Shown here one piece after another: positions 24,129-31,491 of a DNA stretch of 32,344 bases. The position numbers were made by a program, and so were the translations under genes. The DNA comes from Syntrophaceae bacterium UBA6252 (GTDB lineage Bacteria; Desulfobacterota; Syntrophia; Syntrophales; UBA6807). The notes under the pieces are model-generated. The model did not search any database, was not told the origin of the DNA, and saw only the letters and a list, made by a program, of their open reading frames with translations. The stretch is taken from the NCBI GenBank assembly GCA_002441265.1, contig DJVQ01000069.1, positions 67,160-99,503 of the forward strand, written 5' to 3'. How positions within the stretch are numbered: position 1 is the first letter of the stretch; each line of letters starts with the position of its first letter.

Positions 24129-24874
24129 AAAAGATGCCTTTTCCCGGCGCCTTCCGCCGGTTTCTGCGATTTTCCCGGATCATGCCCGTTGTGTTTGTCG
24201 TCATTCTCCAATTGTCGCCGGTTCCGGCTCGAGCCGCGGGGAGCGGTGAAGGGGAATGGGAGGCCTCGCCGCCGGCGGCTTCCTTCCAAAAAGGGACCCT
24301 GTCCTTCCAGTTCCTCGGGGGCGCTCTTTTCTCGCCGGCTCCCCTGGCGGCCCGAACCGACGTGTTCGATTACGGCCAGGTGAACCTGCGGCTGGGGCGG
24401 GTTTTCGGCCGGTTCGACCATTGCGGGGGTTCGATGCGGGGCGCCGTGGAGGGGATCGCCGAGCTGACGGTCTCGCGGATTTTCAAGGGCTTCGGACATT
24501 ATTTCGCGGGGGGGACCGTGCTTGTGAGGTACAACCTTCTCCGGACGGGCTCGCGCTTCGCGCCTTACGCACAGGCCGGTCTGGGGGCCGTTTACAGCGA
24601 CGCGAGCAAGGACCGTTCCCAGACCGCCATCGGCCAGTCCTTCGAGTTCACGCCCCAGTGCGCCGTCGGCCTCCGTTATTTCATCGGGCGGAGATGGACC
24701 CTGGACGGGGAACTGTCCTTTCAGCACATCTCCAATGCCCAGCTCGCGGAAAGAAACGGTGGGATCAACGCCCTGGGCGGGCTCGTCGGATTCACCTGTT
24801 TTTTCGATATGCCGGACAGCGGCCGTAGCGGCGCCCTTCCCGCCGCCGGAAACCGGGTAAGCGAAAGGCGGTAA
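24125..24874 (+). CDS. PagL-like lipid A 3-O-deacylase / acyloxyacyl hydrolase
   Basis: A 249-residue outer-membrane beta-barrel protein with an N-terminal signal peptide (cleavage near the ARA motif, about residue 37). Family features include strands with alternating aromatic and polar residues, LRYFIGRRWTLDGELSFQHISNA and the catalytic H201 and S203 in HISNA. The third catalytic position, 14 residues after the histidine, is N215 instead of the glutamate of Pseudomonas PagL; I recall Asn (NxGIN) as common in the broader family. It should remove an acyl chain from lipid A in the outer leaflet. The start is ATG 24125, coupled to the upstream kinase-like gene; ATG 24119 is an in-frame alternative. 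The last codons lie in a long inverted repeat. Confidence 0.82.
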   Translation: MKKMPFPGAFRRFLRFSRIMPVVFVVILQLSPVPARAAGSGEGEWEASPPAASFQKGTLSFQFLGGALFSPAPLAARTDVFDYGQVNLRLGRVFGRFDHCGGSMRGAVEGIAELTVSRIFKGFGHYFAGGTVLVRYNLLRTGSRFAPYAQAGLGAVYSDASKDRSQTAIGQSFEFTPQCAVGLRYFIGRRWTLDGELSFQHISNAQLAERNGGINALGGLVGFTCFFDMPDSGRSGALPAAGNRVSERR

Positions 24875-24881
24875 GGGCGCC
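24830..24881. terminator. Long inverted repeat, likely bidirectional terminator
   Basis: Bases 24830-24844 and 24867-24881 pair at 14 of 15 positions (outer arms GGCGCCCTT and AAGGGCGCC). The stem spans the stop of the PagL-like gene and lies just before the end of the convergent metal-associated gene. There is no long T run, so it may act as an RNA end-protecting structure rather than a classical terminator. Confidence 0.5.
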
Positions 24882-24903
24882 GTTCCTCTACGGATGCTTT
24901 CTT

Positions 24904-25383
24904 CTACCGCCAGCAGTCCCTGGGCGATTTCCGGAAAATCTCCACCTGCAGGTCGGCGATATCTTTCTGAAGCTTCGACAGAGTTTCCGTGGTCGACTGG
25001 GGGTTCCGGAGGGCCTCGGAATAATCGAACTGCTTCTCGTTCAACTGCTTTCTCAGGGCCGCCGTGTCATCCAGGAATTTCCGGCACTCCGGCGCGTCCC
25101 CGGGACCGTATCCGAAGCCCCGGTACATCATGCCGGGGCCCCGGTCCCAATCGCGGTACATCATTCCCGGTCCCGGTCCTTCGCCCCGGTGCATCCGGCC
25201 CGGCCGGGGTCCCCAATCGCGTCCCATCATTCCCGGCCCCATGGTTTCCTCGTCGTTCAGATTGCTTCCGCAGTACGGACAGTAATTCCAGTCAGGGCCT
25301 CCTCTCGGGCGTTCCACCGCCGCGGCCGCAGTGACAAACAGCATGGCCGCAACCAGAATGCCGACGATCACGATCCTTCTCAT
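24904..25383 (-). CDS. ZraP/Spy-like periplasmic metal-associated protein
   Basis: A 159-residue secreted protein. A signal peptide (about 1-22) is followed by a CPYCGSN zinc-ribbon-like knuckle. Next is a Met/Gly/Pro-rich stretch with the unit GPGMM plus RDW or RGF repeated three times (about 48-95). The end is a helical region (FLDDTAALRKQLNEKQFDYSEALRNPQ, then LQKDIADLQVEIF) resembling ZraP, CpxP or Spy proteins. Those are periplasmic chaperones or zinc sensors. The start has AAAGGAGG six bases upstream. It is divergent from the GDT1-like transporter. A metal-related role is inferred from the cysteines, methionines and fold resemblance. The protein converges on the PagL-like gene with 29 bases between. 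Confidence 0.72.
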   Translation of the reverse strand: MRRIVIVGILVAAMLFVTAAAAVERPRGGPDWNYCPYCGSNLNDEETMGPGMMGRDWGPRPGRMHRGEGPGPGMMYRDWDRGPGMMYRGFGYGPGDAPECRKFLDDTAALRKQLNEKQFDYSEALRNPQSTTETLSKLQKDIADLQVEIFRKSPRDCWR

Positions 25384-25401
25384 GGCGTTCCTCCTTTCTT
25401 A

Positions 25402-25445
25402 GCGGGGGACGATCCCGCCCGTCATGGGCGGGGCATGCTCCCCGC
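25402..25445 (-). promoter_or_regulatory. Twin inverted repeats in the leader of the ZraP-like gene
   Basis: Two neighbouring dyads, GCGGG/CCCGC (25402-25418) and GCGGGG/CCCCGC (25428-25445), each with a 6- or 7-base centre, lie between the AT-rich promoter patch and the ribosome-binding site. They could be paired operator sites or leader hairpins. Confidence 0.35.
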
Positions 25446-25454
25446 GGAATCCCG

Positions 25455-25484
25455 TTGATGTTCCGACCTTCTTTATAATATAAA
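25455..25484 (+). promoter_or_regulatory. Promoter for the GDT1-like gene
   Basis: A perfect TATAAT (25474-25479) is followed directly by TATAAA (25479-25484). TTGATG (25455-25460) is 18 bases from the second. Transcription would start near 25490. The AT-rich patch may also serve the divergent gene on the other strand. Confidence 0.5.
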
Positions 25485-25512
25485 CACTTGGAGTTTCCTT
25501 GTGGAGGGTTTT

Positions 25513-25782
25513 ATGGATTTAAAATTGCTTTTTACTGTATTTTCAACAGTATTTGTTGCGGAAATGGCCGACAAGACCCAGATCGCCACTTTTCTTTATG
25601 CGTCCAACTCGGTCAACAGCAGGCTCACGGTTTTTCTCGGGTCCTCCCTTGCCCTCATCGTCGCCTCGGGGCTGGCCGTCTTTTTCGGCGCCGCGCTGTC
25701 CCAGTGGATCGACGGGAAGGTCATGTCGAAAATCGCCGGGGCGGCCTTCATCGCCGTCGGCCTTTGGACCTTGCTGAAATAG
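25513..25782 (+). CDS. Half-size GDT1/TMEM165 (UPF0016) cation transporter
   Basis: An 89-residue membrane protein with three hydrophobic segments and one copy of the family signature, here EMADKTQ (usual form E-x-G-D-K-T/S). Full-length family members are about 200 residues with two such motifs and exchange Mn2+ or Ca2+. Half-size members are thought to pair to form a complete transporter, and no second half is seen in the window, so it may form a homodimer. The start is ATG 25513, four or five bases after GGAGGG; a GTG at 25501 overlaps the ribosome-binding site. The first 45 bases are noticeably AT-rich compared with the surroundings. It is divergent from the ZraP-like gene. Confidence 0.82.
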   Translation: MDLKLLFTVFSTVFVAEMADKTQIATFLYASNSVNSRLTVFLGSSLALIVASGLAVFFGAALSQWIDGKVMSKIAGAAFIAVGLWTLLK

Positions 25783-25928
25783 GCGGATCGACGGGAGCGT
25801 GGAACCCTGTCGCAGCGAAAAGGGGTCCCCCGGAAAAACGCCATGCCCCGCCGGCGGGAACGGAAAAGAAGGCCGTGCTCAAGTGATCCCCGGCTTCCCC
25901 TTAAGAATCCGGCGAAAGGATGAACCGA

Positions 25929-27146
25929 ATGTCCGATTGTACCGTCGTGGAGGAAAATTCCCGTCCCTGCATCGTTCCCGGAGGAAGGATCGACGCGCTC
26001 ACCGCGCCGGATATCCAGAAAGTGTTCGACGAACGGATCCTGGAGGGCGACCGGGTGTTCCTCGTCGACATGGCCCGTGTGAACTACGTGAGCAGCGCGG
26101 GGCTCCGGATATTTCTCAAGGCGCAAAAGGAACTGAAGAAGGTGGGAGGGGAAGTCGTCCTTTTTTCCCTGGCGCCGCAGGTGCTCGAGGTGTTCCGTGT
26201 CAGCGGCTTCGACAGGCTTTTCCGCATCGCCGCGGGCAGGGAGGATCTCCCGGAACTGCTCCGGGAGGACGGGGACGGGGGGGAGATCCGGACGCTGGCG
26301 AAGGACGGGATTTCCATCCGGTACCTGGAAAGAGGGGAGGGTCGGGGCACCCTCTTCACCGTCGGTTCCCAGGACGGGATGGGGGGCGCCTCCTATGCCG
26401 AGAAGGATGTCGTCGCCGTGAGGGCCGCCGACATGCCCTTCGGCTGCGGCCTCGCGGCGCTGGGCGACCGGTACGAAGAGTACCGGGATCTCTTCGGCGA
26501 GGCCATGGCGGTCGGCAACTGCTTCTTTTTCTATCCCGCGGTGCGGCATTCCTCCGTGGACTACCTGATCGAGGGACACCGGGATTCGGGCCTGACGTAC
26601 AAGTTCTTTCACGGTTTCGGCTACCGGGGAGGGTACCGGTACCTCCTTTCCTTCCAGGGAACGGAGGGCCCCGTGGCCCTGTCCTCCCTGGTCAGGAGTT
26701 TTTTCGACGTTTCCGGGGCCGGCGTTCTCGGCATCTCCCTGGCGGCGGAGAGCCGGGGCTTGTGGGGCATGCACCTGAAGCGGGTTCCCGTGACGGAGCA
26801 GAAACCGGACAATGGAAAGGCCATTTTCGACGACGAGAACTTCTCCCAGTGGTTCGACTTCCCCGTCGAGCCGTCCTTTGTCAACCACATCGTCGTGGCG
26901 ACGGGCATCGCCGTGAGGGATCGATCCGTTCTCCGGGGGGAAAAGGCGTCCCTCCTGTCCGGGGAGAACGACTTCCACCTCCACGGGGGGGTCTTCGACA
27001 AGGGTCCCCTGGGGAACAATCCCGCCGAATTCGACGGGGAACTGATGCGCGTCTTCCGGGAGCACCAGGTCTTCCGGATCCAGCACCTGCTGGGCCGGTC
27101 CCTGTTTTCCGGAGGCATGGCGGCCATCGTGGAACTCGGGGAGTAG
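25929..27146 (+). CDS. STAS-domain protein with large unrecognised C-terminal domain
   Basis: A 405-residue protein. The N-terminal about 110 residues form a STAS (anti-sigma-factor antagonist) domain: GGRIDALTAPDIQKVFDE, then VDMARVNYVSSAGLRIFL, where the serine of the SSAGLR loop is the usual phosphorylation site. The rest, about 290 residues starting near LAKDGISIRYLERG, is a soluble domain I do not recognise. It has no clear kinase or phosphatase motif but contains His-rich stretches (VRHSSVDYLIEGH, FHLHGG). ATG 25929 is chosen because AAAGGA lies eight bases upstream; ATG 25920 is too close to it. The permease gene follows after four bases, so this protein is probably a regulatory or accessory part of the ABC transporter. 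Confidence 0.75.
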   Translation: MSDCTVVEENSRPCIVPGGRIDALTAPDIQKVFDERILEGDRVFLVDMARVNYVSSAGLRIFLKAQKELKKVGGEVVLFSLAPQVLEVFRVSGFDRLFRIAAGREDLPELLREDGDGGEIRTLAKDGISIRYLERGEGRGTLFTVGSQDGMGGASYAEKDVVAVRAADMPFGCGLAALGDRYEEYRDLFGEAMAVGNCFFFYPAVRHSSVDYLIEGHRDSGLTYKFFHGFGYRGGYRYLLSFQGTEGPVALSSLVRSFFDVSGAGVLGISLAAESRGLWGMHLKRVPVTEQKPDNGKAIFDDENFSQWFDFPVEPSFVNHIVVATGIAVRDRSVLRGEKASLLSGENDFHLHGGVFDKGPLGNNPAEFDGELMRVFREHQVFRIQHLLGRSLFSGGMAAIVELGE

Positions 27147-27150
27147 GCCC

Positions 27151-29961
27151 GTGGAACTCTGGATCGGCGCGATCAATCTCGGATTCGTGTATGCCTTCAT
27201 GACCCTGGGGGTGTTCATCACCTTCCGCATCCACAACTTTCCCGACATCACCGTGGACGGCAGTTTCGTCACCGGGGCCGCCGTGACGGCGGTCCTGGTC
27301 GTCGGGGGCGTCGACCCCGTGGCGGCCATGGCCCTGTCCTTTCTGGCCGGGGCCTGCGCCGGAGCCGTCACGGCGTTCATCCACACCCGTTTCGACGTCA
27401 ACGGACTCCTGGCGGGCATCCTCGTCATGACCGGCCTGTACTCGGTCAACCTCCACATCATGGGGAAATCGAACATCCCCCTTCTCAACGAACCGGGCAT
27501 CACCGCCTTTCTCCGCGCGACGAACCCCGGGATCCCCTACGAACTGTTGTTCTGCCTCGTCTTCGCGTTCGTGATCCTCGCCCTTTGGGCCGCCGTCTCC
27601 CTGTTCTTCCGGACCGACTTCGGCATCGCCATGAGGGCCACGGGGAACAACGCGGCCATGGCGGGCGCGTCCGGCGTCAACGTGAATCGGGTCAAGACCG
27701 CGGGCATCGCGCTCGCCAACGGATTCGTGGGCCTTTCCGGAAGCCTGGTCGCCCAGTACCAGGGTTTCGCCGACATCGGCATGGGGACGGGCACCATCGT
27801 CTTCGGCCTGGCGGCGGTCATCATCGGCGAATCGGTCATCCGGACGGCTTCGTTCTACGGCCGGGTCCTCGGGGTCATCCTGGGTTCCATCGTCTTCCGG
27901 CTCATGGTGGCCCTGGCCCTCGACGTGGGATTGAACCCCATCGACCTGAAACTCATCACCGCCGTTTTCGTCCTCGCCATTCTGATCGCCCCGAAGCTCT
28001 TTCCCGGAGGGAAGGCGGGAGCGGCGTCAGGAGGGCGAAGGAAGGTCCCTGCCCGGAAGAAGGCCGCCGTTTTCGCGGCCCTTGCCGCCGTCGCTGTCCT
28101 CCTTGCCGCCGGCTACCGTTATTTCCACGCCGGCGGGCCGTCCCCGGGCAGGGAACCCCGGATCGGCGTGGTGCAGCTCAGCGACCACGGACTGCTCAAC
28201 ATCACGAGGGACAGCTTTGTCGAGGAAATGAGGGCCCTCGGCTACGAAAACGGGAGAAACGCCGTCATCGAGCTCGGGAACGCCAACGGGGACATGGTCA
28301 CCGTCAATTCCATCCTGGACCGGTATCTCCGGGACGCCGCCGACGTGATCCTGACCATCTCCACCGGATGCACCCAGGCGGCGGTGAGCCGGATCAAGGA
28401 CCGCCCCGTCGTCTTCGCCACCGTGGCCAACCCGTTCATCATCGGGGCAGGCAGGACCGAAACGGACCACCTCCCCAACGTGACCGGCGTCTACGGGCCG
28501 GCGCCCACGGAACAGCTGGTGGAAATCGTCACGTCCATCCTTCCGGGCAGGATCCGGGTGGGCTGCATCTGGGACCCCTCCCAGCAGAACGCCGTCTTCA
28601 ACGTGGAGCGGCTGAAGGAGGTCCTCCGGCTGAACGGGAACGTCGCCTTCGCCGGCACCACCGTCTCCGGATCCTCGGAGGTCTACCAGGCCGCCGTCTC
28701 CCTGGCCGCCAAGGGCATCGACGCCTTCGTCCTGACCACGGACAACATCGTCTTTTCCGCCTTCGAGTCGGTGGTGAAGGCGGCTTCTGCGAAGAAAATC
28801 CCGATTTTCATCAGCGACGTGGAGCGGCTCGGGGACGGCGCCCTCGCCGCCTGCGGATTCGACTACCGGCAAAGCGGGGTCCAGGCGGCCCACCTGGTGG
28901 ATCGGGTCCTCAAGGGGGAAAACCCCGCCGCCATTCCCTTCGAACGGTACAGCAAGGTCACCGTCGGGGTGAACCCCGGGGTGGCGGCAATGCTCGGAAT
29001 CTCCATCCCCCCGGAAATCCTCGCCCGGGCGAACGCCGTCGCCGCAGACGGCGGGGGGAACGGGAGACCGAAACGGCTCGCGCTCTTTCTCTTTTCCGAC
29101 AACCACCTCCTGAAGATCGTCGCCGACGGCGTCATGGACGAACTGAAAAAAAGCGGAACCCTCCGGAAGCACAACGTTTCGGTGGATCTGAAAAACGCCC
29201 AGAACGATTACGGAACAGCCCGGGCCATCGTGCAGGACATGGTCCGGAAGCGCTATGACTTCATCGTGACGGCGTCCTCCCTGGCCCTCCAGGCGACGGC
29301 CGGCGGAAACAGCACGATCCCCCACATCTTCGGGGCGGTCACGGACCCCTATCGGATGGGGGTCGCAAAAACCCCGGGGGACCACCTTCCCAACATCACC
29401 GGCGTGGCCACCGTCCAGCCCGTCGCGTCGACCGTCGAGGCCATGCGGACCCTCTTCCCCCGGGCGAAGCGGATCGGGATCGTCTGGAACCCGGCGGAGG
29501 TGAACTCGGAGGTCTGCACCGGCAAGGCCCGGGAGGCCGCGCGGCGGTACGGCTTCACGCTCCTCGAAAAGACGGTGGGGTCCACGAGCGAGGTCAAGGA
29601 CGCCCTTTCGGCCCTTCTCAACGAGGACATCGACCTGTTTTTCACCTCGGGGGACAGCACCGTCATCCTCGCCCTTCCGTACATCGCGGAAGTCCTGAAG
29701 GAACACCGGATTCCCTATTTCACCAACGACCCCACCGACGTCGACCGGGGCGCCTTCTTCTCCATCGGCGCCGATTATTACGAGGTGGGGGTGGAAACCG
29801 CCAGGATGGCGGAACGGGTCATCGCGGGCGAAAAACCGGCGGGCATCCCCATCAGGGATTACGTGCCCGAGAAGATCGGCATCAACGAGGAACTGGCGAA
29901 ACGCTACGGTGTCACCTTCCCCGGGGAACTCGTGAAAAGGGCCGGAATCGTCAGGAGATAA
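27151..29961 (+). CDS. ABC permease fused to two TrpX-like substrate-binding domains
   Basis: A 936-residue fusion starting with GTG 27151. Residues 1-285 are a branched-chain/TrpY-type permease with about eight helices and the ATPase-contact segment AMRATGNNAAMAGASGVNVNRVK. A basic linker and one more helix (about 304-326) follow, then two type-I binding-protein domains of the ABC_sub_bind family (about 335-620 and 640-930). The two domains are recognisably related to each other: DHLPNVTGV and DHLPNITGV occur in matching positions. The extra helix would place both domains in the periplasm. In relatives, permease and binding protein are separate genes. The ATPase follows after three bases. 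The substrate is unknown; an amino acid or aromatic compound is possible. Confidence 0.88.
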   Translation: MELWIGAINLGFVYAFMTLGVFITFRIHNFPDITVDGSFVTGAAVTAVLVVGGVDPVAAMALSFLAGACAGAVTAFIHTRFDVNGLLAGILVMTGLYSVNLHIMGKSNIPLLNEPGITAFLRATNPGIPYELLFCLVFAFVILALWAAVSLFFRTDFGIAMRATGNNAAMAGASGVNVNRVKTAGIALANGFVGLSGSLVAQYQGFADIGMGTGTIVFGLAAVIIGESVIRTASFYGRVLGVILGSIVFRLMVALALDVGLNPIDLKLITAVFVLAILIAPKLFPGGKAGAASGGRRKVPARKKAAVFAALAAVAVLLAAGYRYFHAGGPSPGREPRIGVVQLSDHGLLNITRDSFVEEMRALGYENGRNAVIELGNANGDMVTVNSILDRYLRDAADVILTISTGCTQAAVSRIKDRPVVFATVANPFIIGAGRTETDHLPNVTGVYGPAPTEQLVEIVTSILPGRIRVGCIWDPSQQNAVFNVERLKEVLRLNGNVAFAGTTVSGSSEVYQAAVSLAAKGIDAFVLTTDNIVFSAFESVVKAASAKKIPIFISDVERLGDGALAACGFDYRQSGVQAAHLVDRVLKGENPAAIPFERYSKVTVGVNPGVAAMLGISIPPEILARANAVAADGGGNGRPKRLALFLFSDNHLLKIVADGVMDELKKSGTLRKHNVSVDLKNAQNDYGTARAIVQDMVRKRYDFIVTASSLALQATAGGNSTIPHIFGAVTDPYRMGVAKTPGDHLPNITGVATVQPVASTVEAMRTLFPRAKRIGIVWNPAEVNSEVCTGKAREAARRYGFTLLEKTVGSTSEVKDALSALLNEDIDLFFTSGDSTVILALPYIAEVLKEHRIPYFTNDPTDVDRGAFFSIGADYYEVGVETARMAERVIAGEKPAGIPIRDYVPEKIGINEELAKRYGVTFPGELVKRAGIVRR

Positions 29962-29964
29962 GGG

Positions 29965-30777
29965 ATGATAGAACTTCGGGACATTCACAAGCGGTTCAAC
30001 GCCGGCACGATGCACGAGGTTTACGCGCTGCGGGACGTCCGTCTCGAGATCCGGGACGGCGAATTCGTCACCGTCATCGGGACCAACGGTTCGGGAAAGT
30101 CGACCCTTCTCAACATTCTGGCCGGCACGATCCTTCCCGATTCGGGGACCATCCGGATCGACGGCAGGGACGTCACGGGGAAGCGGGATTTCGAGCGGGC
30201 GCGCTTCATCTCCCGGGTGTTCCAGAACCCGTTCATGGGAACGGCCCCGGACATGACCATCGCGGAGAATCTCCTCCTGGCCCATCTCCGGGGCCAGAGA
30301 CACTACCCGAGGATCGGCCTCAACGCAAAGCGGCGGGAGTTCTTCAAGAGCCGGGTCGCGGAACTGGAAATGCAGCTCGAGGACAGGCTCGACACGGTGA
30401 TCGGCACCCTTTCCGGCGGTCAGCGCCAGGCCGTGAGCCTTCTCATGGCCGTCATCCGGCAGCCGGAGGTGCTTCTGCTCGACGAACACACGGCGGCCCT
30501 CGACCCCAAGTCGGCGGCCCAGGTCACGCGGCTGACGAAGACCTTCATCGAGCGGGGGAAACTCACGACCTTCATGGTGACCCACAGCATGCAGCAGGCC
30601 CTCGAGCTGGGGAACCGGACGATCATGATGCACCAGGGACGGATCATCGACGACATCTCCGAGAGGGAGAAGGGACGTCTTACCGTCGACGACCTCCTGG
30701 ACAAGTTCTCCGAGCTGAGGAAGGCGGAGAAACTCACCGGCGAGATGATCGAGCACCTGAGGCGGGAGTACCTGTAG
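29965..30777 (+). CDS. ABC transporter ATPase
   Basis: A 270-residue nucleotide-binding subunit with Walker A GTNGSGKST (39-47), Q-loop FQNPFMG, signature LSGGQRQA, Walker B VLLLDEHTAALD and the switch histidine in MVTHS. The overall form is that of the TrpZ-type ATPases found with ABC_sub_bind transporters. It has AGGAG about eight bases before its ATG and is the last gene of the operon. Together with the fused permease it should form an importer dimer with four binding domains. Its 3' end faces nadD across 57 bases, which contain only a weak dyad (GCGG/CCGC). Confidence 0.93.
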   Translation: MIELRDIHKRFNAGTMHEVYALRDVRLEIRDGEFVTVIGTNGSGKSTLLNILAGTILPDSGTIRIDGRDVTGKRDFERARFISRVFQNPFMGTAPDMTIAENLLLAHLRGQRHYPRIGLNAKRREFFKSRVAELEMQLEDRLDTVIGTLSGGQRQAVSLLMAVIRQPEVLLLDEHTAALDPKSAAQVTRLTKTFIERGKLTTFMVTHSMQQALELGNRTIMMHQGRIIDDISEREKGRLTVDDLLDKFSELRKAEKLTGEMIEHLRREYL

Positions 30778-30834
30778 CCGCTTCCCCCTCCATCCCGCTC
30801 GAAAAACGGTTCCCTCGGCTGCGGGCTTCCGCCC

Positions 30835-31491
30835 CTACACCGCCTTTTCCTGGAAGAGGCCGTGCTTCGAGATGTACTGACGGACCTCCTCGGGGACGAG
30901 GTACATCACCGACTTCCCTTCGTTCAGCCGCTTGCGGATGTCCGTTCCCGAGATGTCGAGGAAGGTGACCTCGCGGAAATAGATGTAGTTTCCCGTGGGT
31001 CCCCGGAACCCGTTTTCCTTCGCTTCGAAGTGGAAACGGGAGGCGAAATCCGGCGGGAGGTAGCCCGCCAGCCCCTTCGCCTCGTAGCCGGGGCGGGTCA
31101 TGATGATGAAGTGGCAGAGGTTGAGGAGGTTCTTCCAGTCCTTCCAGGACTGGATCTCGTAGAAGGAATCGAGCCCGACAATGAAGTAGAGTTCGATGTC
31201 CTTCAGGTACTTGTCGAGAAAATGCTGGATCGTCTCGATGGAATAGGATTTCCCGGGCCTCTGGCTCTCCACGTCCGAAACCGAGAAGGAGGGATTGGTC
31301 TCGATGGCGTGGCGGACCATCTGGTGCCGGTGGTAGAAGGAGGAGATTCTCACGCCCGCCTTGTGGGGCGGCTCGGACGCCGGGATGAAGATCACCCGGT
31401 TCAGGTCAAAAAGTTCCAGGACTTCCTGGGCACACCGGAGGTGGGCCATGTGTATCGGATCGAAGGTTCCTCCGAACAAACCCCATTTCAT
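30835..31491 (-). CDS. nadD: Nicotinate-nucleotide adenylyltransferase
   Basis: A 218-residue enzyme that adenylates nicotinate mononucleotide in NAD synthesis. Seen are the nucleotidyltransferase motif GGTFDPIH (7-14) with MAHL, IPASEPPHK, the nucleotide-binding FIVGLDSF segment and the C-terminal LDISGTDIRKRL (usual form ISSTxIR). The length is normal. The start is ATG 31491, which overlaps the proA stop (ATGA), so the two are co-translated. The longer open frame extending upstream is an antisense-style overlap with proA and is not used. Confidence 0.95.
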   Translation of the reverse strand: MKWGLFGGTFDPIHMAHLRCAQEVLELFDLNRVIFIPASEPPHKAGVRISSFYHRHQMVRHAIETNPSFSVSDVESQRPGKSYSIETIQHFLDKYLKDIELYFIVGLDSFYEIQSWKDWKNLLNLCHFIIMTRPGYEAKGLAGYLPPDFASRFHFEAKENGFRGPTGNYIYFREVTFLDISGTDIRKRLNEGKSVMYLVPEEVRQYISKHGLFQEKAV

